Positions 27,372 to 37,495 of a stretch of 64,000 nucleotides of DNA are shown here, one piece after another. The notes under the pieces were generated by a model, which made no database searches, was not told the DNA's origin, and saw only the letters and a list, made by a program, of their open reading frames with translations. The DNA is from CAJXVA01 sp963761755. Its GTDB lineage: Bacteria; Myxococcota_A; Polyangia; Nannocystales; Nannocystaceae. Location of the stretch: assembly GCA_963761755.1 (NCBI GenBank), contig CAVXIC010000007.1, positions 62,001 to 126,000 of the forward strand. The letters run 5' to 3'. Every line of letters starts with the position of its first letter. The stretch's first letter is position 1. Position numbers and translations under genes: made by a program.

Positions 27372-28450
27372 GGGAACTGCTCCAAGAAGCGCACGTCACC
27401 GTCGAAGAGGAGCCGGAGATCGGGCACGCCGTGCAGCAGCGTGGCCATCCGGTCGATGCCGAAGCCGAACGCCCAGCCCGAGTAGACCTGCGGGTCGATG
27501 TCGCAGGCCTGCAGCACCTTGGGGTGCACCATGCCCGCCCCGCCCAGCTCGATCCACCGGCCGCCCTTGCACACGCTGCAGTGCGGCAGCTTCGCGCCGG
27601 CCTCATCGGTGGGGCAGAACGGACACTCCATGTCGAACTCCGCGCCGGGCTCGACGAACGGGAAGAACGAGGGCCGCAGCCGCACCTTCAGCTCGGTGCC
27701 GAAGAACGCCCCCACGAAGCGATACAGCGTGGCCTTGAGGTCCGCCATCGTCACGCCTTCGTCGACGCACAGGCCTTCGATCTGGTGGAACATCGGCGAG
27801 TGCGTCGCGTCGTCGTCCTTGCGGAAGACGGTGCCCATCGCCACGACGCGCACCGGGGGCGTGCGACTGAGCATCGAGCGGATCTGCACCGGCGAGGTGT
27901 GCGTCCGCAGCACCAGCTCGCTGCGCGCAGTGTCCTCGCGCCCGTGCACGAAGAACGTGTCCTGCATGTCCCGAGCGGGGTGGTCGGCGGGGATGTTGAG
28001 CTTGTCGAAGTTGAACAGCTCGTGCTCGACGTGAGGACCGTCGACGACGTCGAACCCCAGCTTGCGAAACACCCGCGCCAGCTCGCGCCGGGTCCGGGTG
28101 ATCGGGTGAATGCTGCCTACCGCGGACAGCGTGTCCACCATGGACAGATCCTCGACTCGCGCCAGATCAGCCGCCCGAGCTCGAGCGGAGATCGCCTGCT
28201 TGCGCTCGTCCAGCGCCGCATCGATCGCCTGCTTGACCTCGTTGAAGGCCATCCCAAAGGCCTTGCGGTCCTCGGGGGGAAGTTTCCCCATCTGGCCACG
28301 CAGCTTGCTGACCGAGCCCTTCTTGCCGATGAATCGGACCTGCAGCTCGTACAGCGCGGAGGCGTCGTTCACCTCCGCCAGCGCAGCTTCGAACCGCTGC
28401 TGCTCGGCGTGGAGCGCCTGCGTCACGTCGTCACTCACGCGGCGCAGCAT
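27365..28450 (-). CDS. pheS: Phenylalanyl-tRNA synthetase alpha subunit
   Basis: About 361 residues. The N-terminal coiled coil is followed by the class II catalytic core: HPITRTRRELARVFRKLGFDVVDGP, DTFFVHG, LRTHTSPVQIRSML, FHQIEGLCVD, FFPFVEPGAEFDMEC and the motif 3 segment GFGIDRMATL. A CxxC...CxxC insertion (CPFCPTDE, CSVCKGG) is seen in many PheS proteins. Start set at ATG 28450 (MLRRVSDDVTQ), with AGG 6 bases upstream; a GTG three codons later is possible. A hairpin terminator separates it from rplT. Confidence 0.97.
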   Translation of the reverse strand: MLRRVSDDVTQALHAEQQRFEAALAEVNDASALYELQVRFIGKKGSVSKLRGQMGKLPPEDRKAFGMAFNEVKQAIDAALDERKQAISARARAADLARVEDLSMVDTLSAVGSIHPITRTRRELARVFRKLGFDVVDGPHVEHELFNFDKLNIPADHPARDMQDTFFVHGREDTARSELVLRTHTSPVQIRSMLSRTPPVRVVAMGTVFRKDDDATHSPMFHQIEGLCVDEGVTMADLKATLYRFVGAFFGTELKVRLRPSFFPFVEPGAEFDMECPFCPTDEAGAKLPHCSVCKGGRWIELGGAGMVHPKVLQACDIDPQVYSGWAFGFGIDRMATLLHGVPDLRLLFDGDVRFLEQFPC

Positions 28451-28500
28451 AATGCACCTGCCCAAAGCACGCCGCCCTGTGCGAGGGAACCAATGAAAAA

Positions 28501-28527
28501 CGCGGCCGGAGTCGAACTCCGCCCGCG
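28501..28527 (-). terminator. Hairpin terminator between rplT and pheS
   Basis: CGCGGGCGGAG and CTCCGGCCGCG (minus strand) form an 11-bp stem with one mismatch and a 5-base loop. The stem is followed on the minus strand by TTTTTC and preceded by AAAAAAG, so it could also work in the other direction. It would end or attenuate infC-rpmI-rplT transcription before pheST. No phenylalanine-rich leader peptide or T-box is visible. Confidence 0.8.
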
Positions 28528-28549
28528 CTTTTTTGGAAAGGGGATGAAC

Positions 28550-28924
28550 TCAGGCGGCTTTGCTGGCCGAGCTGAGCGCGTTCTTGGCAGCGTTGGCGAT
28601 CTGCGCGAACGCTTCGGCATCGACCACGGCCATCTCGGCGAGGATCTTGCGATCCAGCTCGATGCCGGCCAGCGACAGACCGTTGATGAGACGGCTGTAG
28701 TTGAGGTCGTGCATCCGAGCGGCGGCGCCGATCCGGACGATCCACAAGCGACGCATGTCTCGCTTCTTCTGCTTGCGGCCGCGGTAGGCGTGCATCCAAG
28801 CGTGGTGGACGGCCTCGACGGTGCGGCGGTAGATCCGACGGCGCCCGCCGCGGAAACCGCTGGCTGCTTTGCGAATTCGATTACGACGGCGACGGGCTTT
28901 TACGCCTCGAGTTGCGCGGGGCAT
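28550..28924 (-). CDS. rplT: 50S ribosomal protein L20
   Basis: 124 residues, full length: MPRATRGVKARRRRNRI, FRGGRRRIYRRTVEAV, RDMRRLWIVRIGAAAR and LNYSRLINGLSLAGIELDRK are the family blocks. It binds 23S rRNA early in assembly and often represses its own operon. It begins 3 bases after rpmI; its ribosome-binding site (GGAAGGGA) lies in the rpmI end. Confidence 0.99.
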   Translation of the reverse strand: MPRATRGVKARRRRNRIRKAASGFRGGRRRIYRRTVEAVHHAWMHAYRGRKQKKRDMRRLWIVRIGAAARMHDLNYSRLINGLSLAGIELDRKILAEMAVVDAEAFAQIANAAKNALSSASKAA

Positions 28925-28927
28925 GGC

Positions 28928-29131
28928 TTAGTCCCTTCCGTACGGCAGCAACGCATCGATGCGCCGTTGGTCTGGCTCGGAGACAATGACGGTCCCGCGG
29001 AGCTTCCGAACGCGGTTGGCGTTCTTCTTGGTGAGGATGTGGTTCTTGTGGCTGTGCTTGCGCTTGGCCTTGCCCGTGGCAGTGAACCGAAATCGCTTCT
29101 TCGAGCCGCTATGAGACTTCATCTTGGGCAT
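28928..29131 (-). CDS. rpmI: 50S ribosomal protein L35
   Basis: 67 residues with the L35 signature: MPKMKSHSGSKKRFRFTATGK, HKNHILTKKNANRVRKLRG. It lies between infC and rplT as in most bacteria. Confidence 0.99.
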   Translation of the reverse strand: MPKMKSHSGSKKRFRFTATGKAKRKHSHKNHILTKKNANRVRKLRGTVIVSEPDQRRIDALLPYGRD

Positions 29132-29194
29132 GGCAACATATCCCAGTGAGGACGCGCTACCTACCCCATATGGGGTTGCGCATCAAGTGGAAGT

Positions 29195-29222
29195 TGGGGG
29201 CGAGCCGACGAGCCCGCCCCCA
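29195..29222 (-). promoter_or_regulatory. Hairpin in the infC-rpmI spacer
   Basis: An 11-bp stem (TGGGGGCGAGC 29195-29205 with GCCCGCCCCCA 29212-29222, one G-U pair, 6-base loop) sits between infC and rpmI, together with the palindrome CCCCATATGGGG at 29163-29174. There is no T-tract, so it is not an obvious terminator. In other bacteria the rpmI leader carries the L20 repressor site; whether this is the equivalent is only an inference from position. Confidence 0.4.
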
Positions 29223-29245
29223 GGGGTTGTGAGGTTTCGCGCGCT

Positions 29246-29962
29246 TCAGCCGGCCTGCGAGTCCGCAGAGGCTTCAGCATCGGGCTTGGATTCGGCCTGA
29301 GGCGAGGCCGGGGGTTCGGAGGCGGCGGCCTCCTTCGCAGCAGCGGCCTCCGCACCAGGTTTGTCCGCGCGCGGAGGCGTGGGCGCCTTGGGACGACGGG
29401 GTGCCTGCTGGGCTGCGTCCTTCTTGGGACCGAGCACCATGTTCATGCGGTTGCCCTCCATCGAGGGCATCTGCACGATCGCCGCAATGTCCTCCACGTC
29501 CTTGACGACCTGGTCGAGCATCGAGCGGCCGGTCTCGGGGTGGGTGACCTCGCGGCCTCGGAACTGCACGACCAGCTTCACCTTGTCGCCGTCCGTCAGG
29601 AAGCGACGACAGTGTCGAACCTTGAAGTCGAAGTCGTGGCCGTGGGTCTTGGGCCTGAACTTGATCTCCTTGAGCTCGGACGTCGTCTGATGCTTCTTGG
29701 CTTCGCGCTCCCGCTTCGCGTTCTCGTACTTGAACTTGCCGTAGTCCATCACCTTGCACACGGGAGGGTTGGCCTTGGGGTTGACCTCCACGAGCTGCAA
29801 ACCGACTTCGACCGCGAGATCGAGAGCGTCGCGTGTATCCATGATTCCCCGCTGTCCGCCCTCGTGATCGATCACGCGGACTTCACGGGCACGAATGCGA
29901 CGACCGACCCGATGCTTTTCGGACGGGCGAGGAGGCCGCTTCGAACTTCTTCTTCTGCCTAT
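29246..29962 (-). CDS. infC: Translation initiation factor IF-3, probable AUA start
   Basis: 238 residues. The IF-3 N-domain reads RRIRAREVRVIDHEGGQRGIM...LVEVNPKANPPVCKVMDYGKFKYE, followed by the linker helix and the C-domain (KEIKFRPKTHGHDFDFKVRHCRRFL, VQFRGREVTHPETGR). A 45-residue Ala/Pro/Glu tail extends it beyond the E. coli length. The first in-frame GTG (29875) is at VIDHEGG, which would delete conserved residues. Upstream the frame continues to an ATA at 29962, which has AAGGAG 8 bases before it. IF-3 genes are known for rare start codons (AUU in E. coli, a non-AUG codon in M. xanthus), which allow self-repression. Confidence 0.93.
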   Translation of the reverse strand: MGRRRSSKRPPRPSEKHRVGRRIRAREVRVIDHEGGQRGIMDTRDALDLAVEVGLQLVEVNPKANPPVCKVMDYGKFKYENAKREREAKKHQTTSELKEIKFRPKTHGHDFDFKVRHCRRFLTDGDKVKLVVQFRGREVTHPETGRSMLDQVVKDVEDIAAIVQMPSMEGNRMNMVLGPKKDAAQQAPRRPKAPTPPRADKPGAEAAAAKEAAASEPPASPQAESKPDAEASADSQAG

Positions 29963-29970
29963 GACTCTTG

Positions 29971-29976
29971 CTCCTT
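29971..29976 (-). promoter_or_regulatory. Ribosome-binding site deciding the AUA start of infC
   Basis: The minus strand reads AAGGAG, then 8 bases, then ATA (29962-29960). This near-perfect Shine-Dalgarno sequence is placed for that codon and for no ATG, GTG or TTG. Confidence 0.75.
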
Positions 29977-30145
29977 CAAGGGATGGGCTCAGCTCTCGAG
30001 GGCCGACGCGTGTTCACGACGAAGGTCGCGAAGGTTGACGCGCCGAGACGACACGAGGGTCGACACGAGGGGCGAAGCCGGGGCAAGAGTGTGGCCTCGT
30101 GCGACCCCCGTCAAGCGTTCGGCTCAACTCTTCTGCAACGAGGAC

Positions 30146-30174
30146 TTGACCGCCGCGCCCGGTCGCGCTAAGAC
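30146..30174 (+). promoter_or_regulatory. Probable sigma-70 promoter of tRNA-Val
   Basis: TTGACC (30146-30151) and TAAGAC (30169-30174) are separated by exactly 17 bases and lie 30 bases before the tRNA. The -35 box is near consensus and the -10 box is moderate. Confidence 0.6.
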
Positions 30175-30204
30175 GCGCTCCCCCAACCGGGGAACAGACA
30201 ACAC

Positions 30205-30276
30205 AGGGCCGTAGCTCAGGGGTAGAGCGCTACCTTGACACGGTAGAAGTCGGCGGTTCGAAGCCGCCCGGCCCTA
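30205..30276 (+). tRNA. tRNA-Val (anticodon GAC)
   Basis: A complete cloverleaf: acceptor AGGGCCG/CGGCCCT, D arm GCTC-AGGGGTA-GAGC, anticodon arm CTACC-TTGACAC-GGTAG (anticodon GAC), variable AAGTC and T arm GGCGG-TTCGAAG-CCGCC. Discriminator A; CCA not encoded. It diverges from infC. Confidence 0.97.
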
Positions 30277-30283
30277 CAATAAG

Positions 30284-30320
30284 ACGCCCCCGATGCGAGA
30301 CTCCGCGTCGGGGGCGTTTT
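30284..30320 (+). terminator. Terminator of tRNA-Val
   Basis: ACGCCCCCGA (30284-30293) pairs with TCGGGGGCGT (30308-30317) and is followed by TTTTC. It begins 7 bases after the tRNA. Confidence 0.9.
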
Positions 30321-30381
30321 CGTGGCGACCCGCTTCGCCAGCTCCGCGACCGAAAAGGGGCACAGCGGCCCGTTGGACCGC

Positions 30382-32220
30382 TCAGGCGACCGAGTTGGCG
30401 CGGGAGCGCCCCGGGACGTCGGCACCGCCGTACAGCGCCTCGAGATCGGCGCCGTAGCGGGCCAGGACCTCTGCGCGTCGCACCTTGCGCGTCGGGGTGA
30501 GCTCGCCTGCGGCCTGCGAGAGCGGCCGTGGCGCGATGAAGACGCGCTTGATGGTCTCGTAGCGGGCGAGCGAGGCGTTGACGCTGTCGACGTGCTCCTG
30601 CACGAGCTGACGCACTCGGGGATGTCCCGCGAGATCTTCGTACGTCCGGCAGCCGAGCCCCTCCCGCTCCGAGCGCAGCAGCAGCGGCTCGGCGTCCAAG
30701 GCGATCAGGGCGACGACGAACGGCTTCCCCTCGCCGTACACCAGCACGTGCCCGATCCCCTCGCCGACCCGCAGTCGGCCCTCGAGCATGCGGGGCGCGA
30801 TGTATTTGCCGCTGCCGGTCTTGAAGAGATCTTTCTTGCGCTCGGTGATCCGCAAGAAGCCGTCCTTGAGCTCGCCGACGTCCCCGGTCCGAAGCCAGCC
30901 GTCCGGATCGAAGGCCGCCGCGGTCTCCTCGGGCAGGCCGTGATAGCGCTTCATCACGTTATGCCCGCGGACCAAGATCTCGCCATCTTCGGCGATGCGC
31001 ACCTCACAGCCGGGCATGGAGGGCCCCACCGTACCGAACCGGAAGCGGTCGGGTCGGTTCACGTTGGTCGCCCCGGTCGTCTCGCTCAGGCCGTATCCCT
31101 CGAGGATCAGCACCCCGCAGGCGTGAAAGAACTCGGCGATTTCTTGATTGAGCGGCGCGCCGCCGCAGACGAAGAAGCGGAGCTGTCCGCCGAACATCTG
31201 CTTGACCCGGCCAAAGAACAGCTTCTCGGCCACCGCCGCCCGCAGCGCCAGGGACGTTGGCGGCTCCTGACCGCGCTGGCGATAGACCGACACCCGGCGC
31301 CCCACCTCCATGCTCAGCTCGAAGCCCCGCTGAACGACTGCGCTGCGTCCGACGATCTCCCGCATCACCCGCAGGTACGCCTTCTCGTACATGCGCGGCA
31401 CCGCACCCATGAACGTGGGCGCGACCTCGAGCAGGTTGGCCGCCAGCTGGGCTTCGCCCTCCCCGACCGCCGTGACCGCGCCTTGCTCCACGGCACCCCA
31501 GACCAGGTGCCGGGCAAAGATGTGGGCCAGCGGTAGCACGAGCAGCTGCTCGTCGGTGCTGTCGACCGGGACCACGTTCTTGATCGCCCATGCCTCGTAG
31601 ACGAGGTTGTGATGGGTCAAGACGACGCCCTTGGGCAGGCCCGTGGTCCCCGACGTGTAGACGATCGTCGCGGTATCCTCGAGCCCCAGCGCGGCCGCAC
31701 GCCGCTCCAGCTCGGCCCCCGCATCGGCGTGGGCCAGCGCCTGCCGGCCCTCTTCTCGGAGCTCCGCCCACGACGAGGCGGCGTGCTCGCCGGGATCGAA
31801 CAGCACCACGTCGGTCCCAGGCTCGGCGGGGACGCGGCGGGCAGCGTCGGCCAAGAGGACCGCGCAGTCGGCGTCCCGAAGGATGTAGCGAACGTTGTCT
31901 TCGATCAGGCTCGGGTAGATCGGGACGGAGATCGCGCCCGCCATGGCGATCGCGAGGTCCGCCACGATCCACTCCATCCGGGTGGGCGCACAGATCGCCA
32001 CGGTCGAACCGGCCTTGAGGCCGAATTTGGTGATGAGACCGGCAGCAACCTCGCGGGAGGCATCCCACCACTGCGTCCACGTCAGGGTCTGCCAGGTCGC
32101 CTCGAACTTGTGTCGGAGCGCGGGCGCATGCGGGGACCGCCGAACGCGTGCGGCAAACAAGGAGACGAGGTTGGGATAGTTGAGGCCCTCGGCGGGGCGC
32201 GGCTCGAACGCGGTGCTCAT
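30382..32220 (-). CDS. Long-chain fatty-acid-CoA ligase (AMP-forming)
   Basis: 612 residues from ATG 32220 (MSTAFEPRPAEGLNY). Adenylating-enzyme motifs are complete: TIVYTSGTTGLPKGVVLTHH (ATP loop), GYGLSETTGATNVN, WLRTGDVGELKDGFLRITERKKDLFKTGSGKYI (hinge with the family Lys). The length and the RxKDLFKTSGGKYIAP-type hinge are those of FadD15/long-chain acyl-CoA synthetases. It activates fatty acids with ATP and CoA at the inner membrane for degradation or lipid synthesis. It is convergent with tRNA-Val and divergent from a Ser/Thr kinase. Confidence 0.95.
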   Translation of the reverse strand: MSTAFEPRPAEGLNYPNLVSLFAARVRRSPHAPALRHKFEATWQTLTWTQWWDASREVAAGLITKFGLKAGSTVAICAPTRMEWIVADLAIAMAGAISVPIYPSLIEDNVRYILRDADCAVLLADAARRVPAEPGTDVVLFDPGEHAASSWAELREEGRQALAHADAGAELERRAAALGLEDTATIVYTSGTTGLPKGVVLTHHNLVYEAWAIKNVVPVDSTDEQLLVLPLAHIFARHLVWGAVEQGAVTAVGEGEAQLAANLLEVAPTFMGAVPRMYEKAYLRVMREIVGRSAVVQRGFELSMEVGRRVSVYRQRGQEPPTSLALRAAVAEKLFFGRVKQMFGGQLRFFVCGGAPLNQEIAEFFHACGVLILEGYGLSETTGATNVNRPDRFRFGTVGPSMPGCEVRIAEDGEILVRGHNVMKRYHGLPEETAAAFDPDGWLRTGDVGELKDGFLRITERKKDLFKTGSGKYIAPRMLEGRLRVGEGIGHVLVYGEGKPFVVALIALDAEPLLLRSEREGLGCRTYEDLAGHPRVRQLVQEHVDSVNASLARYETIKRVFIAPRPLSQAAGELTPTRKVRRAEVLARYGADLEALYGGADVPGRSRANSVA

Positions 32221-32471
32221 GCGAAGCGGGCGGAGGACGCTCCTCCGCCCGACGCTCTTACCACAGCGGACGTCCCGGCTGCGTCCGTGCACGCTGCGCG
32301 CGCCCCGAGGGGCCGCGCGGATCTGGCGCAGGGGTGGCGACGGCCGGAACCGAGAGGGGTACACTCCGGACACGATTCAAAGGCCATGGATCGTTGTGGA
32401 CCTCGCTTCGTTCGTCGCTGACGCCGCCGTGCTTCCGCGGCTCCCCTCTCGTCTCGCTGGAGACCCCCTCG
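32221..32471. other. Divergent intergenic region between acyl-CoA ligase and kinase genes
   Basis: About 250 bases. The right half, read on the minus strand, is a run of short AG-rich phrases (CGAGACGAGAGG, CGCGGAAGCACGG, GACGAACGAAGCGAGG) of the kind seen in degenerate intergenic repeats. A similar texture occurs at 30000-30080. An open frame from a GTG at 32334 runs through it in phase with the kinase, but the translation there is not kinase-like. Confidence 0.35.
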
Positions 32472-34379
32472 GTGTCGTCGCTCGCCGGAAGAAGACTCGA
32501 CAAGTACCAAGTCGTCGAAGAGGTCGGCCACGGCGGCATGGCGGTCGTGTACCGCGGCCACGACACGGTGCTGGAGCGCGAAGTCGCGATCAAGGTCTTG
32601 CACGCCCACCTCGCGGACCGGCAGGAGTCGCGGGCCCGGCTGCAGCGTGAGGCGCTCGCGGTCGCCAAGCTGCGGCACGACAACATCCTGGAGATCTTCG
32701 ACTACTCCGGAGGCGACGCGGCCGAGAGCTACATCGTCACCGAGTTCATCCACGGGCCCACGATGCGAGAGTGGGTCGACGAGAAGCTCGACCCCCGTCC
32801 CACCGTCGCCGCGATGATCGTGCACCGCCTGTGCCTGGCGCTGCGCGAAGCCCACCGCGTCGGCATCGTGCACCGCGACATCAAGCCCGAGAACGTGATG
32901 GTGCGCGAGGGCGATGGCGCCCTGAAGCTGATGGACTTCGGGATCGCCCAGATCCTCGACGATCAGAAGCTCACCCTGACCGGCCAGCTGATCGGCTCGC
33001 CCGCATACATGGCGCCCGAGCTGATCTCCGGCCGCCCCCTGGACCAGCGAACCGACCTGTTCTCGCTGGGGATCCTGCTCTACCAGCTCGCGACGGGAAA
33101 GCTCCCGTTCTCGGGTCGCAACCCCCACGAAGTCCTCAACCGCATCGCCGATGGCGACTACCCCTCGCCGGCGAGCATCTGCCCGCTGGTCGATCGAGAC
33201 CTCGAGGCGATCATCGCCGTGGCGCTGGCCACCTCCCCCGACGAGCGCTTCCAGAGCGCCGAGAGCTTCGCCAAGGAGCTCGAGCGCTACCTCGGCGAGA
33301 TGGGCGTCACGCCCACCCCCGACGAGCTCAAGGCGTACTTCGGCGCCCCCGAGGACTACGTGCGCTCGCTCGACGAGCGCGTCGCGGTGGCGCTGATGGA
33401 GCGCGCGTCCGAAGCCTCCGATCAGGGCCAGACCGCGCGGGCCATCGCCCTGCTCTCGCGCGTCCTGGAGATCGACAACGGACATGCCGGGGCGCGGTCG
33501 CTGCTCGACAAGGTGCGCCGTCGCGAGCGGCGGCTTCGCCAGGTCCTCATGGGCGCCGGCGGCCTCGCGCTGACCGGGCTGGTCGCCGCCGGCATCATGC
33601 TCGTGCCCAAGGGGCCACCGGCCACCGCGCGCGCCATGGCGGCCGCAGACGCTCCCCGGGCTGGAGACGCTCGGGGTACGGCGTCCGACCCGGCTGCGAA
33701 CGAGGCCACCCCACCGCCCCACCGCCGAGCCACGATCCCCGTCGAGCGCGAGCGCACCTCCCCTGCCCCGACCGACGACAGCGGCGGCGAGACCAAGCCC
33801 GACCCCGAGGACGCGGACACCGAGGGGCGTCCTCGCCCGCTGGGCGGCGCGCGAGGGCCCGGTCGCAAGCCCAAGCGGGTCAACCCTGCCGTCGGCGAGC
33901 CGCTCGCCTTCTCGTGCAAGCTCGAGATCACCAACATTCCGTTCAACACGGCGCGCAACCACAAGCTTCAGGTGGGCCGCGAGACCGTCAGCATCGACGC
34001 TCGCACGGTCGAGCTGCAGCTCGAACGCCCCACGACCGTCGGCCTCACGCAGGGCAAGTGGCGTGGCACCGCCCGCTTGACCGCCGAGGCCTGCGGACTG
34101 GGCACCGTCCAGCTCAAGGCGACGCCCCAAGACGCGCTGGTGCGCATCACCGGCGTGCCCCCGACGACCGTCGTGAAATGCCTGGCCGGCTGCGCCACGC
34201 GGGACATCAACAAGAACCAGGCCGCCGACAAGACGCTGCACCCGATCCCGATCGGGTCGGGCGGATCGCAGCGCGTCAAGCTGGCCCTTCAGGCCGAGGG
34301 GTACCAGCCCCGCGACATCGAGCGCATCGTGCACCCCGGTGAGACCAGCCTCTCGGTCAAGCTCGAACCCCGAAAGTGA
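32472..34379 (+). CDS. Transmembrane Ser/Thr protein kinase
   Basis: About 635 residues from a GTG at 32472 (VSSLAGRRLDKYQVV), which has GGAG 9 bases upstream; the frame also has a GTG at 32334. The kinase domain is complete: GHGGMAVVY, AIKVL, HRDIKPENVM, MDFGIAQ, GSPAYMAPE, RTDLFSLGILLYQLATG. A short TPR-like segment (GQTARAIALLSRVLEID) precedes one membrane helix (MGAGGLALTGLVAAGIML). The outer ~200 residues are a Pro/Thr linker and a beta-rich domain ending in a PEGA-like turn (AEGYQPRDIERIVHPGETSLSVKL). It heads a possible operon with the membrane protein and sigma-54 activator downstream. Confidence 0.93.
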   Translation: MSSLAGRRLDKYQVVEEVGHGGMAVVYRGHDTVLEREVAIKVLHAHLADRQESRARLQREALAVAKLRHDNILEIFDYSGGDAAESYIVTEFIHGPTMREWVDEKLDPRPTVAAMIVHRLCLALREAHRVGIVHRDIKPENVMVREGDGALKLMDFGIAQILDDQKLTLTGQLIGSPAYMAPELISGRPLDQRTDLFSLGILLYQLATGKLPFSGRNPHEVLNRIADGDYPSPASICPLVDRDLEAIIAVALATSPDERFQSAESFAKELERYLGEMGVTPTPDELKAYFGAPEDYVRSLDERVAVALMERASEASDQGQTARAIALLSRVLEIDNGHAGARSLLDKVRRRERRLRQVLMGAGGLALTGLVAAGIMLVPKGPPATARAMAAADAPRAGDARGTASDPAANEATPPPHRRATIPVERERTSPAPTDDSGGETKPDPEDADTEGRPRPLGGARGPGRKPKRVNPAVGEPLAFSCKLEITNIPFNTARNHKLQVGRETVSIDARTVELQLERPTTVGLTQGKWRGTARLTAEACGLGTVQLKATPQDALVRITGVPPTTVVKCLAGCATRDINKNQAADKTLHPIPIGSGGSQRVKLALQAEGYQPRDIERIVHPGETSLSVKLEPRK

Positions 34380-34433
34380 CGGGGGGTCTCGCCACCAGCG
34401 CCGCAGGTGGGATACGCTCCGCCTGCTCTTCGC

Positions 34434-35525
34434 ATGCTGGCGTGGCTTCAGACACTGGGCGCCCTCACGGTCGCCTCGTCGATCATGACGGCTTCCGCAG
34501 CGCCCTCGGAACGCGCGGGTCGCCCGAGGGGCCTCGACGCACCCGACGCCGAGGACGCACCGATCGCTGCGGGGCGCGGGGCTGCTGCTTCAGACAAGGA
34601 CTCCGCCATCGAGGCGGCCGAGAGCGCCTGGAATCGAGGCGACTTCCTCGAGGTCCGCGGGCTGCTGGAGCCGATCGCGGACAGTGATCCACTCAGCAAC
34701 CGGGTCGAGCGCGAGAAGGTCCTGATCCTGCTCGCCGACGCCACCCTCTCGGACAGCACCCTGCCCGGGGACGAGCGCCAGGTTCGCGCCACCGGCCACC
34801 TCACGCGGCTCATGAACGAGAACAACCGCTGGCGCCTGCCTCGCAAGGTGTACTCGCCCGAACTCTACGACCTGTACCTCGACGTTCGCGAGCAGCGACT
34901 CGCCGAAGCCGGCTCGCAGTGCGAGGCCGACAAGCTGGCCTGCGAAGCGGACGCGGACGCCGTCGGCGCCCAGCTCGACGACACCGAGCGTGACCTGGCC
35001 GCCCTGCAGACCAAGTACGACGCGCAGGAGGTCGCCGTCGGCGAGAAGCGCACCCGGGCGCTGGCCCTGGTGCCGCTGGGCATCAGCCACTTCCTCAACG
35101 GGGACCGCGCCATCGGCGCGGGCTTTCTCGCCGCCGAGGCGGCCTTCGGCATCGCTGGCATCTCGCTCCTCATCGTTCGCGCCACGGTCGACGGGTGCCG
35201 CCGCACTCGCAACTTTCAAGCCGGCTCCTTGGTCTGCAGCAACCCGCGCGGCGACTCCTCCGCGGAGGACGTCGTGCGCCGCCGCAAGGCCGAAGAAGCC
35301 ATGGCGTGGATGTTCGTGGGCACGATCGCGTTCGACATCCTCATCGCGCAGCTTCGGTTCAAGGAGTTCGAGATCACCGACTCGGTCCCCCGTTCCGAGC
35401 TCCAGACAGAAACCCCCGGTGCCCGTCGCAAGCGACGGCGCGCCGACAAACCTCGTGCTACGGTCACGCCCAAGGCCGGAGCCTCTCCTCGGGGTGCGTC
35501 GCTGGGGGTCCGCGTCCGATTCTGA
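34434..35525 (+). CDS. Hypothetical secreted or membrane protein
   Basis: 363 residues from ATG 34434: a signal peptide (MLAWLQTLGALTVASSIMTASA), a helical region with a one-unit TPR look (AESAWNRGDFLEVRGLLEPI), a short coiled coil (DDTERDLAALQTKYDAQ), two likely membrane helices near 225-260 and 295-320, and a basic tail. I recognise no family. It lies 54 bases after the Ser/Thr kinase and 131 before the sigma-54 activator on the same strand, which suggests a part in the same signalling path. Confidence 0.75.
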   Translation: MLAWLQTLGALTVASSIMTASAAPSERAGRPRGLDAPDAEDAPIAAGRGAAASDKDSAIEAAESAWNRGDFLEVRGLLEPIADSDPLSNRVEREKVLILLADATLSDSTLPGDERQVRATGHLTRLMNENNRWRLPRKVYSPELYDLYLDVREQRLAEAGSQCEADKLACEADADAVGAQLDDTERDLAALQTKYDAQEVAVGEKRTRALALVPLGISHFLNGDRAIGAGFLAAEAAFGIAGISLLIVRATVDGCRRTRNFQAGSLVCSNPRGDSSAEDVVRRRKAEEAMAWMFVGTIAFDILIAQLRFKEFEITDSVPRSELQTETPGARRKRRRADKPRATVTPKAGASPRGASLGVRVRF

Positions 35526-35656
35526 CAGTCGAGACCAGATCATCGACGGGGTCCGTGCGGGGGGTCTGAGGCCTCTTGGACACCCCCGACGGGAACACGA
35601 CGGTCCTCGCATCCCCCGGGTCTTTTCCGCTACGCTTCGCCGCCGACTCCGCGCTC

Positions 35657-37491
<1,835 letters not shown>

Positions 37492-37495
<4 letters not shown>

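Noticed and set aside
23990..32220. Genomic island at the tRNA genes
   Set aside because: No integrase, att repeats or composition change; the tRNAs flank a conserved housekeeping operon.
32334..32471. N-terminal extension of the Ser/Thr kinase
   Set aside because: In frame but without kinase similarity, overlapping an intergenic repeat-like stretch; the GTG at 32472 has a better ribosome-binding site.
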